A stretch of DNA of 64,000 bases, from NCBI GenBank assembly GCA_036496605.1, contig DASXKV010000067.1, forward strand, positions 1 to 64,000, written 5' to 3'. The DNA is from Gemmatimonadaceae bacterium (GTDB lineage Bacteria > Gemmatimonadota > Gemmatimonadetes > Gemmatimonadales > Gemmatimonadaceae). Shown one piece after another: positions 25,277-34,281 of this stretch. Both the position numbers and the translations under genes were made by a program. The notes beneath the pieces were generated by a model, which saw nothing but the letters and a program-made list of their open reading frames with translations, was not told the origin of the DNA and ran no database searches. Position 1 is the first letter of the stretch; every line of letters starts with the position of its first letter.

Positions 25277-26857
25277 TCAGGTGCGCGGTGGGGGCACGAA
25301 GCGATGAGAGTGCTGCTCGTACGCGTGGGCATATGCGAGCACGCGCGCGTCGGTACCCGGCAAGCCGACGACCGAGAGATTGAGCGCCGGCATGTTGTCC
25401 GTCCCCATTCCAGCGGGGACGGACACCTCCGGCAAGCCGAGCCAGTTGCCGTAGCCAAGCGTCGTCCGGATGTTCGGCCAGGGATCGACGGCACGCGGAG
25501 CGTTGAATGGCATCGTCGGATAGACCATCGCCGACACGCCGGCGGCACGCATGGCGTCGGCAAGCTGCCTGACGATTTCCGCGCGCGAGCGCGCGAAGGA
25601 ACGACCCGCCGGATCGTCCGTCATCGGATGGTCGAGGAGGGGCTCGCATTCCTCGAATGTCGCGGGGAGCACGTCATAGAAAGAGCGATAGGCGCCGTAG
25701 CCGCTGCGCACCGCCGCGCGCGCGTCGCTGGTGCGGCCCTCGAAGTAGCGGAGCAGCGCATTCGCGGTCGGCGCAGGCGATTTGGGATCGACGGCGACGT
25801 CGCCGCGCTCGCGCGCTGCGTTTGTGAAGGCGGCCCGATAGTTCGCCAAAGTAATCGGCGACGCGAATGACTCGGCACTAGCGCCAGCGGCGCGGAGATC
25901 GCCTAACGCGCGATCCCAGGCGGCGACGGCCTCAGCGCTCATCTGCGCGCGTGGGACGTGCGCGTCGACGACGCCGAGCCGCACGCCCGACAGCGCATCC
26001 GCGCGCAGTGCCGACAACGGTGCAGCGTCCCACGCACTCGTGAGTGCGAGCGGGTCCGACGCATCGGGGCCCGCGATCGCCGCGAGCAGCAGCGCCGCGT
26101 CGGCGACGAAGCGCGCGAGTGGACCGTGTGTGTCGAGATAGGGCCAGGTCGGTATCACACCGGTGCGTGGCACGAGACCGAAGGTCGGCTTCATCCCGAC
26201 GACGCCGGTGAACTGGGCGGGAATACGATTCGAGCCGCCGTCGTCCGTGCCTAACGCGGCGAAGGCCATCCCGTCCGCGACGGCGACGGCAGAGCCAGCG
26301 CTCGATCCGCCCGGTGTGCGGGTGCCCGTCGGGTCGTGCGGGTTGAGCACCTGTCCCGTGTGACTGCTCGTCCCGTTGCCACGATAAGCGAAATCGTCGG
26401 CGGCTGTTTTGCCGAGGACGACGGCGCCGGCGGCGCGCATGCGCGTGACTTCGATCGCGTCGCGCCTAACGGAATCGGGGAAGAGGCGTGCCCAGTCGGC
26501 GTTCGAGCCCGTCGTCGGCAAACCGTTCATGTCGTAGATCGCCTTGGCAAACACCGGAACTCCGTCGAGCGGTCCGCGTAGCTGGCCCGCGCGCAGCCGC
26601 GCATCCGACGCGCGAGCATCGGCAAGTGCCGCCACGGACAGCACGTCGATCGCACGCCACTTCGATCCGTCGGCCCGGCAGCGCTCGAGGGCCCGGGTTG
26701 TCACCTCGGTCGCGCTCCACTCGCCACGCCGGCGGCCGGTTTGATAGTCCGCGATCGTACCGTCGAGCGGATCGGTCGCGGTGAAGCGTAGCCGCGGTAG
26801 CGGCAGCGCGGCGAAGGCGGCGAGCTGAATGAGCACTTCGCGGCGACTAGGTGACAT
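25277..26857 (-). CDS. Exported amidase (amidase signature family)
   Basis: 526 residues. The leader SRREVLIQLAAFAALPLP looks like a Tat signal. The Ser-cisSer-Lys triad is visible: the lysine in GVPVFAKAIYDMNGLPTTGSNAD, and the serine pair in TPGGSSAGSAVAVADGMAFAALGTDDGGSNRIPAQFTGVVGMKP, which is the amidase signature with DDGGS in place of the more usual DTGGS. The family hydrolyses amides with no shared substrate, so none is assigned. I begin at the ATG at 26857; the frame runs open further 5' without similarity. It is divergent from a conserved hypothetical gene. Confidence 0.88.
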   Translation of the reverse strand: MSPSRREVLIQLAAFAALPLPRLRFTATDPLDGTIADYQTGRRRGEWSATEVTTRALERCRADGSKWRAIDVLSVAALADARASDARLRAGQLRGPLDGVPVFAKAIYDMNGLPTTGSNADWARLFPDSVRRDAIEVTRMRAAGAVVLGKTAADDFAYRGNGTSSHTGQVLNPHDPTGTRTPGGSSAGSAVAVADGMAFAALGTDDGGSNRIPAQFTGVVGMKPTFGLVPRTGVIPTWPYLDTHGPLARFVADAALLLAAIAGPDASDPLALTSAWDAAPLSALRADALSGVRLGVVDAHVPRAQMSAEAVAAWDRALGDLRAAGASAESFASPITLANYRAAFTNAARERGDVAVDPKSPAPTANALLRYFEGRTSDARAAVRSGYGAYRSFYDVLPATFEECEPLLDHPMTDDPAGRSFARSRAEIVRQLADAMRAAGVSAMVYPTMPFNAPRAVDPWPNIRTTLGYGNWLGLPEVSVPAGMGTDNMPALNLSVVGLPGTDARVLAYAHAYEQHSHRFVPPPRT

Positions 26858-26950
26858 CAGGGAGCTGGAATGTGAAGGCGGAGGAACCGCGGGTGGCGGA
26901 ATTTGACGCTTTTGATCCCTCTTCGCATCTGACTTGCAAAGCGAATATGG

Positions 26951-27409
26951 CTGCGTACCCCTTCGGAGCCATCCCTGCTCGCGCATCGCGCCGACGAGGT
27001 TTTCCTCGAGGCAGTCGCGGAACGAATTCAAGCAGTCATCTGTCGTGATCCTCGTCACAACCTGGATGCCGAGGCAGAGAAACTCTGCGTCCGCGCCGAG
27101 GATCTGGGACGACTCATCGAAGGCGGCGATCGACCACTCGAGCCGGCGCTGGTGCTCGACGTGGTCGCAGCGGTCGTCCAGGAGTATGCCGTCGATCCAA
27201 TGTGGCTGCTCACCGGCCAGTATGATGGGGCTGCACACCGGAATGCGTTGTTACTCGGCGAAGACAGGGGCAAACCAGGCCGGCAGATCCTTCGCGACAT
27301 GGTTCAGGCGCAGTTCGATCAGCTGCGCGAGAAGCGATTCTATCTGACGCTGCCGCCGGCACTCGCGATCTTGCGCCAGAAGATGGTTTCGCTTCTGCGC
27401 TCGCGTTAG
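26951..27409 (+). CDS. Conserved hypothetical protein without a canonical start codon
   Basis: The frame is open from 26933. Its protein-like content begins near CTG 26951 (LRTPSEPSLLAHRADEVF) and runs on through DPRHNLDAEAEKLCVRAEDLGRLIE, VLDVVAAVVQEYAVDPMWLLTGQYDGAAHRNALLLGED and a lysine/arginine-rich tail. No ATG, GTG or TTG occurs in this frame before the GTG at 27152, which would cut the protein in half. Either translation starts at a CTG, or a small indel separates the ATG at 26947 from this frame. I recognise no domain; the alternating helices with VDPMWLLTG resemble a short helix-turn-helix-like region, but that is weak. Confidence 0.5.
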   Translation: MRTPSEPSLLAHRADEVFLEAVAERIQAVICRDPRHNLDAEAEKLCVRAEDLGRLIEGGDRPLEPALVLDVVAAVVQEYAVDPMWLLTGQYDGAAHRNALLLGEDRGKPGRQILRDMVQAQFDQLREKRFYLTLPPALAILRQKMVSLLRSR

Positions 27410-27475
27410 GCAGCATCCACCGCTAGACGCGCGAGATCGGCGCTCGCCAATTGCGGGGCGCTGCTGCATGTTTCC

Positions 27476-28420
27476 GTGCCCTCGCCCATGGATCCGTCGA
27501 TGCCTTCACGTCGTGACTTTCTTCGCTATCTCGGTGTCGGTGCGGCCGGCGCCGTGTTGCCTTTTCGCGTGATGCGCTCGAGCACTGCAATGAGAGCGCC
27601 GGGCGATATGCAATTCGGGTATGCCGCCATTACGTGGGGCGGCAACGACGAGCAGGCGATCGATGACATCGCCGACCTCGGATTTCCAGGCATCCAACTC
27701 CGCGCGAGCGTCCTCGCCAAGTTCGCGGATCAGCCGTTCGCGCTACGGGATCTGTTGGCGCAGCACCATCTGGCGTTCGTCGCTCTATCGAGCGGCAACG
27801 TGTCGATCGATCCCGCGGTGGAGGCACGCACGATCGACGAGCACGTCGCGCACGCGAAGTTCCTGCGCGATGCGGGAGGATTGTATCTCCAGCTCATCGA
27901 TGAGCGGCCGCAAGGATGGCCGGTCGACGCAACGAACATCGGGCGGCTCGGCCGCCTGTTGACCGAGATCGGAAAGCGGACGGCCGACGTCGGCATCCCG
28001 GTCGCCTACCATCCACATATGGGGAGTATCGGGGAGAAGCCTAACGATGCGGACCGCGTGCTCGATGCGAGCGACCCGAAGTACGTTCGGCTGTTGCTGG
28101 ACGTCGCGCACTATCAGGTGGGCGGAGGAGATCCAGCCGCCGCGATCCGGAAGTACAGGGATCGGCTGCTGCTCCTTCACATCAAGGATGTGCGCCGGCC
28201 GATTCGCGAGAGCGGTCCGTCGTACGAGTTCGTCGAGCTCGGACGAGGCTCGGTCGATTTGCCCGCCGTGTTCGCGGCGCTTCGCGACGTCAAGTTTCGC
28301 GGCTGGGCAATCGTGGAGCTGGACGCCGTGCCCGATCACGCGCACACGCCGAAGGAATCGGCGGAGATCAGCAAACGCTACCTGCAGGACGTGATCGGCA
28401 TGCGTGTTCTATCATCCTGA
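27476..28420 (+). CDS. Tat-exported sugar phosphate isomerase/epimerase-like TIM-barrel protein
   Basis: 314 residues from the GTG at 27476; ATGs at 27488 and 27500 are alternatives. The twin-arginine leader is SRRDFLRYLGVGAAGAVLP. The barrel shows the xylose-isomerase-like (AP endonuclease 2) pattern: FGYAAITWGGNDEQAIDDIADLGFPGIQL, VAYHPHMGSIGE with metal-binding His, LLLDVAHYQVGGGDPAAAI, LLLLHIKDV and WAIVELD with the final Glu. Enzymes of this fold act on sugars or inositols; this copy is exported, which is frequent in Gemmatimonadota. No substrate can be assigned. It follows the conserved hypothetical gene by 66 bases. Confidence 0.85.
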   Translation: MPSPMDPSMPSRRDFLRYLGVGAAGAVLPFRVMRSSTAMRAPGDMQFGYAAITWGGNDEQAIDDIADLGFPGIQLRASVLAKFADQPFALRDLLAQHHLAFVALSSGNVSIDPAVEARTIDEHVAHAKFLRDAGGLYLQLIDERPQGWPVDATNIGRLGRLLTEIGKRTADVGIPVAYHPHMGSIGEKPNDADRVLDASDPKYVRLLLDVAHYQVGGGDPAAAIRKYRDRLLLLHIKDVRRPIRESGPSYEFVELGRGSVDLPAVFAALRDVKFRGWAIVELDAVPDHAHTPKESAEISKRYLQDVIGMRVLSS

Positions 28421-28552
28421 GGAGCGCGGACGGGAGAATTCATCGAATCTTCATCCATTGCTCAGCGCCAATTCATCGGCCGCCTAGCGATTCGTCATGC
28501 AGCACTCGCCGATTGTGGTCATGTTGTGGCCAACGACCATGCGGAGGATGCG

Positions 28553-29251
28553 ATGCTGCGCACGCTGTTGGAGTCAAAGGCACTACCGACTCGCCGCGCC
28601 GGCGGGACGCTCATCAGCGTCGGCGTGCACACGGCAGCAATCGCACTGGCGATCGCCACGACAGCTCGAGCGACAGCCGCGCCGCGAACGTACGTAATCC
28701 GAAGCACGCCCGTAACGTACGTCGCCCCGCTGCGGCCACGTGAGTCGCTTCGCTCGCGGAGCAATGGCTCGTCGGTGAGCGGCATGGTCGTTCCGACCAT
28801 CGAGTACGTGGATGTTCCACCGATCTTCGCGCCGACCTACGTGAACACGAAGCCGTGCTGTCCGTATCCAAGTGAATCCTGGGGTAACCCGACGATAGTT
28901 CCTTCCGGACTCGTCGCGCGTCCCGGAGGTCTCGGCAGCGGTACGCCCGACATCTACACGACAGCTCAGGTCGAGAAGGCGGCAACGCCTGTAGCGAGCA
29001 ACCCGCGTCCCGTGTATCCAGCAGGCCTGCGCGCCGCGCAGGTCGAGGGCTCGGTGACCGCGCGCTTTGTCGTCGACACCACCGGGCTCGCCGAACCGGG
29101 ATCGATCGCATTCCCGGAGGCATCCCAAGCGCAATTCGCCGACGCCGTGCGCGAAGCGCTCCTGCGCTCGCGCTATCTGCCGGCGATGATAGGCGATCGT
29201 CGAGTACGGCAGCTCGTCGAGCAGCGCTTCGCGTTCACGTTGACGCGATAA
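28553..29251 (+). CDS. TonB-like energy transducer with TonB C-terminal domain
   Basis: 232 residues from the ATG at 28553, which has GGAGG five bases upstream; a GTG at 28526 would add nine residues. One N-terminal hydrophobic helix (LISVGVHTAAIALAIATTA) anchors it in the inner membrane. The last 90 residues are a TonB C-terminal fold: NPRPVYPAGLRAAQVEGSVTARFVVDTTG ... FADAVREALLRSRYLPA. The linker holds an unusual TKPCCPYPSESWG segment with paired cysteines and is shorter than in typical TonB. It could serve the SusC-like receptors in this window, but there is no ExbB/ExbD here. Confidence 0.82.
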   Translation: MLRTLLESKALPTRRAGGTLISVGVHTAAIALAIATTARATAAPRTYVIRSTPVTYVAPLRPRESLRSRSNGSSVSGMVVPTIEYVDVPPIFAPTYVNTKPCCPYPSESWGNPTIVPSGLVARPGGLGSGTPDIYTTAQVEKAATPVASNPRPVYPAGLRAAQVEGSVTARFVVDTTGLAEPGSIAFPEASQAQFADAVREALLRSRYLPAMIGDRRVRQLVEQRFAFTLTR

Positions 29252-29252
29252 G

Positions 29253-31934
29253 TCACCCGGCCTGCAGCGCCGTGCGTGGATCGACGCGTACGGCGCGCAC
29301 GGCGGGAATCGCGCTCGCGGCAATGGCGGTCACGATCAACGTCAGCGCGACGAGCATGAAGACGAGCGGATCGCGGGGCGACTCCTTGAAGAGCAGGGGA
29401 GCGACCCAGCTGCCGAAGACGACACTGATGCCACACCCGATGAGCATGCCTAACGTGACGAAACGAAGGCCGTCGTTGACGACGAGCTTCACGACATCGA
29501 ACGCGTGTGCGCCAAGTGCCATGCGGATGCCCAGCTCGTGCGTCCGTTGCGTGACGCCGTACGCGATCACGCCATACAGACCGAGCGCGGCGAGCAGCAT
29601 CGCGAGCGCTCCGAAAACCGTGAACGCCGTCGCGCCAACGCGCCACGCCTGCGTCTCCGACCGGATCACATCGCGGAATGGCCGGACAACGACATAACTC
29701 GCGCCGGGCATCTCCTGCTGCAACCGGCGTCGCAACGGTTCAAGCACCGCGACGCCTGTTCGGGCGCGCACGAAGAGTCCCACGTCATCGGGTGTCATCT
29801 GCGCGACGGGCAGATAATACATGAAGACGCCGCGCTCGTCGCCGAGCGAACGCGTATGCACGTCCTCGGCGATTCCGACGACGGATGTGCACGGTGCGGT
29901 GTCCGCGCCGATTCTCACGCAACGGCCGATTGGATCCTGCGCCGGCCAGAGCGTCGCCGCCATCGATTGGCCGATGACCATCACGCGGCGCGTGCGCGCG
30001 ACATCCGCTGCCTCGATGCCACGCCCGCGCACCATGCGTGTGCCTAACGTGGCGAAATACTCGGGTGAGACACCGTTCAGGTCGAACTCGCCGAATGTGT
30101 CGACGGAATCGATTCCCGCGACGAACAGCGGCCAGGACGAGATGCCCTCGAATGGAACGGTTTTCATGAGGCTCGCGCGCTCGACGCCTGGGATGGTTTG
30201 TGTCGCAGCGAGCAAACGCTGATCCAGTGCTACCCGCTGTGCGCTGTCCAGACTAACGCCACGCATATTCACGTCGACGACGAGCACAGGATCGACATCG
30301 TAGCCGAGCCGCACGTCGCGCACGTTGCGAAGGCTGCGTACGAACAACCCCGCTCCGACGAGCAACGTGACGCAGAGTGCGCTCTGACCAACGAGCAGAG
30401 CGCTGCGCAGACGCGAGCGGGGATACGTTCCCTCCCGCGCGCCCGATTTGAGATCGTCGGTGAGATCGACGCGGCCAACCTGCAGTCCGGGGATCAGGCC
30501 AGCGAGCATGCCAACGGTCAACGTGATGGCCGACGCGAATGCAGCCGTGCGAAAATCGGTGATCACCGGCGTCTCGTCGACTCCTGGAAGAAAGACGGCG
30601 TGTAGTGCGTCGCTCGCCCAGTGAGCGATGATGATACCGACCGCGCCTCCCGCCAGCGCGAGGAGCACACTCTCCGTGAGCAGCTGCGTGGCGAGCCGCG
30701 CTCGGCCAACGCCCAACGCAACGCGCACGGCCAACTCTCGTCGTCGACGCATCGCGCGGGCAAGGAGGAGATTGGCAACATTGGCACACGCGATGAGGAG
30801 CACGATCAGCGCCACGGCCGACAGCCACGCCGCGACGCGTGTGACACTCGAAGCCTCCGGGCCGCGTTCACTGAGAATGGAGGACGCCACCGCGCGAGGA
30901 CGCAATGTCACCAGCGTCCTCGAGCCGTCGCTCGGTTCGGCGTCGAGCTGTGCCTGATAACTGCGCCGGAGCGCGGCGGTCAGATCCGCGTTGGCCGCGG
31001 CGATGGTCACCTCAGGCTTGCGCCGCGCGATCATCGTTATGCCAATTGCATGGTCGTAGGACGACCACCACCCGTGCGATCCATGCATGCCGCCATAGGC
31101 CGTCACCGGAATGAATGCGACGGGCGGGCGCTCAGGCCAGAGACCAACGAATCCGTCCGGCGCGACGCCGATGATCGTGTATGTGGCCGCTCCGATTTGT
31201 AGCTTCGCGCCGAGCACGTCGTCACGTGCGCCATACCGTGCTCTCCACGTCGCATTGCTGAGGACTGCGACGGTTGCACCGGTCGGCGGCACGTCCTCGG
31301 CCGCCGTGAAGTACCGGCCCAGCGCCGGCGGCGCGTCGAAGAAGCCGAAGAAGCCGGCGGTCACTACCGCAACGGGGAGCTCGCGCACCGCATCGCCGCG
31401 ACCGACGGCAAGCAGTGGCTCCGCGACCGCCGCCGTACGAGAGAACGACGTCGTCCACCTAACGAGATCGGTGTATCGGAGGTACTGGCCGCTGCGCTCG
31501 GCTTCCACGCCGCGGTAGGTGCGGTACAGGTAGACGCGGTGCGTCAGCGCTGGCTGGTCGAGCAACGGCGGGGAGCGAAAGAAGAGCCGATCGATGACGG
31601 AGAACATCGCGGCGTTGGCGCCGAGCCCGAGAGCGAGGGTGAGGACGACGGCGACACTGAAGCCAGGGCTGTTGCGAAGGCTGCGGATCGTGAACCGGGC
31701 ATCCTGCGCGAGCGCCTCGAGCCAGGGCCACACCCACACGCCGCGCGATTCCTCACGCATGAACGTTTCATTCCCCATGGCGCGGTGCGCCGCATCGCGT
31801 GCGTCGTGAGGTGAGAGGCCGCGCGCAATGTACTCCCGCTCGATCAGCTCGCGATGATACGTGAGCTCGTCGCGGAGCTCCGCGGTGTGGGTGCGGAGCT
31901 GGATCCAGCGGCTGACACGGCGGAGGAAGCGCAT
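29253..31934 (-). CDS. ADOP-type ABC transporter permease (FtsX/MacB family), copy 3
   Basis: 893 residues from the ATG at 31934 (GGGAGG just upstream); an ATG at 31946 would add four residues. The N-terminal helical domain (LRDELTYHRELIEREYIARGLSPHDARDAAHRAMGN) is complete, as in standard ADOP proteins. Two MacB-periplasmic/FtsX units follow, with membrane blocks at FSVAVVLTLALGLGANAAMF, VALIVLLIACANVANLLLARAMRRRRELAV and the C-terminal LGLYGVIAYGVTQRTHELGIRMALGA, ending AVRAVRVDPRTALQAG. No regulator gene is adjacent, but the upstream region carries the same GATAGTCGA sequence as the PadR operator at 5676. Confidence 0.92.
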   Translation of the reverse strand: MRFLRRVSRWIQLRTHTAELRDELTYHRELIEREYIARGLSPHDARDAAHRAMGNETFMREESRGVWVWPWLEALAQDARFTIRSLRNSPGFSVAVVLTLALGLGANAAMFSVIDRLFFRSPPLLDQPALTHRVYLYRTYRGVEAERSGQYLRYTDLVRWTTSFSRTAAVAEPLLAVGRGDAVRELPVAVVTAGFFGFFDAPPALGRYFTAAEDVPPTGATVAVLSNATWRARYGARDDVLGAKLQIGAATYTIIGVAPDGFVGLWPERPPVAFIPVTAYGGMHGSHGWWSSYDHAIGITMIARRKPEVTIAAANADLTAALRRSYQAQLDAEPSDGSRTLVTLRPRAVASSILSERGPEASSVTRVAAWLSAVALIVLLIACANVANLLLARAMRRRRELAVRVALGVGRARLATQLLTESVLLALAGGAVGIIIAHWASDALHAVFLPGVDETPVITDFRTAAFASAITLTVGMLAGLIPGLQVGRVDLTDDLKSGAREGTYPRSRLRSALLVGQSALCVTLLVGAGLFVRSLRNVRDVRLGYDVDPVLVVDVNMRGVSLDSAQRVALDQRLLAATQTIPGVERASLMKTVPFEGISSWPLFVAGIDSVDTFGEFDLNGVSPEYFATLGTRMVRGRGIEAADVARTRRVMVIGQSMAATLWPAQDPIGRCVRIGADTAPCTSVVGIAEDVHTRSLGDERGVFMYYLPVAQMTPDDVGLFVRARTGVAVLEPLRRRLQQEMPGASYVVVRPFRDVIRSETQAWRVGATAFTVFGALAMLLAALGLYGVIAYGVTQRTHELGIRMALGAHAFDVVKLVVNDGLRFVTLGMLIGCGISVVFGSWVAPLLFKESPRDPLVFMLVALTLIVTAIAASAIPAVRAVRVDPRTALQAG

Positions 31935-31941
31935 CGGGCCT

Positions 31942-31960
31942 CCCATCGGTAGACGATGGG
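31942..31960. promoter_or_regulatory. Inverted repeat over the ADOP-3 start region
   Basis: CCCATCG (31942-31948) and CGATGGG (31954-31960) form a perfect 7-bp inverted repeat with the five-base loop GTAGA. It overlaps the leader of the ADOP-3 gene. On the minus strand a TTGACA box lies at 31989-31984, and the GATAGTCGA sequence shared with the PadR operator lies at 31998-32006. Confidence 0.4.
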
Positions 31961-32076
31961 AAGATTCCGGGTTATTATCGGCTTGTCAAGACCCATCGAT
32001 AGTCGAGGGGGAGCTGTCATTCCTCATCGCCGCGCTTCGGGATGACATAGCGCACTCCGCGCCCGCCACCTAGGTT

Positions 32077-32091
32077 ATCGCGACTCGCGAT
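32077..32091 (+). promoter_or_regulatory. Hairpin or operator immediately before the serine hydrolase start
   Basis: ATCGCG (32077-32082) and CGCGAT (32086-32091) form a perfect 6-bp inverted repeat with a three-base loop, ending 10 bases before the ATG at 32102. It could be an operator or an RNA hairpin near the ribosome site. Confidence 0.3.
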
Positions 32092-32101
32092 CCGGGGTTA
32101 C

Positions 32102-33751
32102 ATGCGCCAATTCGTATCCGCCCTCCTTCTCGGAGCGGGCTTTGCCTCCACGAGCGCCGCACAACGTGCTGACAGTCTCACGCGCGCCGTGGACAAAGTC
32201 TTCGAGAGCTTCAACGGGACCAACGGTCCCGGTTGTGCCGTCGGCGTGAGCCGCGACGGCGTCGTCGTCTTCGAGCGTGGCTACGGTATGGCCAACCTCG
32301 AGACCGACACACCGATTCGGCCGACCTCGATCTTCCACGTTGCCTCGGTCTCGAAGCAGTTCACGGCCGCGGCGATCATGCTCCTCGAGCGCGAAGGGAA
32401 GCTGTCGGTCGATGACAACATTCGAAAGTATCTCCCGGAGATTCCGGACTACAGCACGCCGATAACGATTCGCCACCTGCTCACACACACGAGCGGACTG
32501 CGCGATCAGTGGGAGTTGATTGGCTTCGCGCGGGGTCGTTTCGAGGAGGATCGAATCACCGAGGCGGACGTCCTCGATATCGTGCCGCGGCAGACGGCGC
32601 TCAACTTTAAACCTGGCGCCGAGTACGTCTACAGCAACACGGGCTTCACGCTGCTCGGCGTCATTGTCAAGCGCATCACCGGCCAATCGCTCCGTGATTT
32701 CGCCGATGCGAGAATCTTCAAACCGCTTGGCATGACGCACACGCATTTCCACGACGATTACACGATGCTCGTCCCTGGACGAACGTCGGCGTACGAGCCG
32801 GTGAGCGGCAATGGTGCCCAGTGGCGCGTCGGCATTCCGAACTTCGACACCTATGGCGCGACGAGCCTGTACACGACCGTGGGCGATCTCCTGAAATGGG
32901 AAGCCAACCTCGATCATCCGACGGTCGGCGACGCGACCATGATCGCGCGCATGGAGACGCCCACGCTGCTCACGACAGGTGACACGTCGTACTACGGGTT
33001 TGGTCTCGCGATCGGCAATTACCGGGGCGCGCGCGTGATCGAGCATGGCGGCGCGGATGCCGGCTATCGCTCCTACGTCGGTCGATTCCCGGATAAGAAG
33101 CTCGGGATCGCGATCACGTGCAATGCCGCAACCGCGAACACGACCGCGCTCGCGCATGGCGTTGCCGATGCCTTTCTGGGCGGCAGCCTTACGCCGGTGG
33201 AAGTCGCCGCCACACCGCAGGGTGTCGCGCTCGCGGCGGATCGACTGCAACGATACGTCGGCGTGTACGTGCAGCCCACTACGCTGCAAGTCATCCGGCT
33301 CGTCACGCGCGACGGCCGGCTGTCGATCGACGCGCCGAATGCGCCAGCGCTCGTGCCGCTCGCCGACAACCGATTTGCAGTGACCGGTCAGCCCGGTGAG
33401 GTCACGTTCTCAGCGACGGAGCGCGGCGGCTTCGATCGCCGATTCGGGACGCAAAGGCCCACGCACTTCGAGTGGCGGCAAGCGGTCACGCCCAGCGCCT
33501 CCGTGCTCGCACCGTACGCTGGCGACTACGTGAGCGCCGAGCTTGGCGGCGCGACGTATCGCGTCGCCTCGAGCGACTCGGCGATCACGCTGCGCACCGG
33601 TACGGAGGAGCCGTTTACGGCGCGGCTCATGTATGCCGATACCTTCGTCGGCGACGGGTACACGATCCAGTTCACGCGTGCCGGTGGACGCGTCAACGGA
33701 TTCGAGGTGACGAACCCCCGAATGCGGGGCGTGAAGTTCGCGCGTCGTTAG
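32102..33751 (+). CDS. Secreted class C beta-lactamase-like serine hydrolase, copy 1
   Basis: 549 residues with a signal peptide (RQFVSALLLGAGFASTSAAQ). The three catalytic motifs of the penicillin-binding/class C fold are present: SVSK (SxxK) in FHVASVSKQFTAAAIML, YSN (YxN) in EYVYSNTGFTLLG, and HGG in RVIEHGGADAGYRSYVG. A C-terminal extension of about 180 residues (YVGVYVQPTT, APYAGDYVSAEL) is the lipocalin-like DUF3471 type found on many such peptidases. It probably acts on D-amino-acid peptides or esters in the periplasm. It is divergent from ADOP copy 3 and ends at a stop formed by CGTTAGGC. Confidence 0.9.
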   Translation: MRQFVSALLLGAGFASTSAAQRADSLTRAVDKVFESFNGTNGPGCAVGVSRDGVVVFERGYGMANLETDTPIRPTSIFHVASVSKQFTAAAIMLLEREGKLSVDDNIRKYLPEIPDYSTPITIRHLLTHTSGLRDQWELIGFARGRFEEDRITEADVLDIVPRQTALNFKPGAEYVYSNTGFTLLGVIVKRITGQSLRDFADARIFKPLGMTHTHFHDDYTMLVPGRTSAYEPVSGNGAQWRVGIPNFDTYGATSLYTTVGDLLKWEANLDHPTVGDATMIARMETPTLLTTGDTSYYGFGLAIGNYRGARVIEHGGADAGYRSYVGRFPDKKLGIAITCNAATANTTALAHGVADAFLGGSLTPVEVAATPQGVALAADRLQRYVGVYVQPTTLQVIRLVTRDGRLSIDAPNAPALVPLADNRFAVTGQPGEVTFSATERGGFDRRFGTQRPTHFEWRQAVTPSASVLAPYAGDYVSAELGGATYRVASSDSAITLRTGTEEPFTARLMYADTFVGDGYTIQFTRAGGRVNGFEVTNPRMRGVKFARR

Positions 33752-33825
33752 GCGCGCTGAGTTCGCGCGCCTGGAGCCACCACATGTACGGAAAGCGTCC
33801 GGGTGTCATCAACGCGCAACGCAGC

Positions 33826-34275
33826 ATTATGGCTTCATCGCACGCCTGAGCGTGGACACCGTCTCAGTCGAAAGCGTCGCGCGAAATGGCAACACGTTGG
33901 TAAGCGACGAGGTCGACCGATTTCCACGGGTTCGTCGGCGGCATACCGAGATCGAGCTTGGTGCCGATGGCGGCATTCTACATCTCGCCATGGACATCAC
34001 GACGCCGAGTGAACCGTCGAGCCAGCGAGAGCGGCATGTTGTTGCCGACGTGTATGGAGACTCGGTCCACATTTCGAAGCGGGATAGCACCGGGACGAAG
34101 TGCATGGCGTTTCGGACGGGCGGCACGCTCACCGTGGCGCACGTCCCGCAGATGTACAGTCTCATCGAGCTCTACTTCGCCGCTGCGCTCAAGCGTGCGG
34201 ATTCGACGAAGCTCGTGCCTGGAGATAGCGTGCGACTGCGTCAATTCTACATCGATCGCGAGTTCGATGGTTGCT
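33826..34275 (+). pseudogene. Degenerate fragment of a secreted hypothetical protein
   Basis: In the frame of GTG 33852, residues from YGFIARLSVDTVSVESV to RLRQFYIDREF read like a real domain (alternating strands, ELGADGGILHLAMDI, PGDSVRLRQF). It has no start codon or signal peptide before the homologous-looking part, and its 3' end runs without a stop into sequence antisense to the M20 peptidase gene. The beginning and end of the ancestral gene therefore seem to be lost. The layout (a prediction of resemblance, not an alignment) recalls secreted beta-rich proteins common in Gemmatimonadota. If translated from 33852 it would make a 179-residue chimera. Confidence 0.5.
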
Positions 34276-34281
34276 GCGTCG

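Noticed and set aside
32075-33289. A 404-residue open frame on the minus strand opposite the serine hydrolase
   Set aside because: The opposite strand carries all three catalytic motifs and a signal peptide; this frame has none and reflects high GC.
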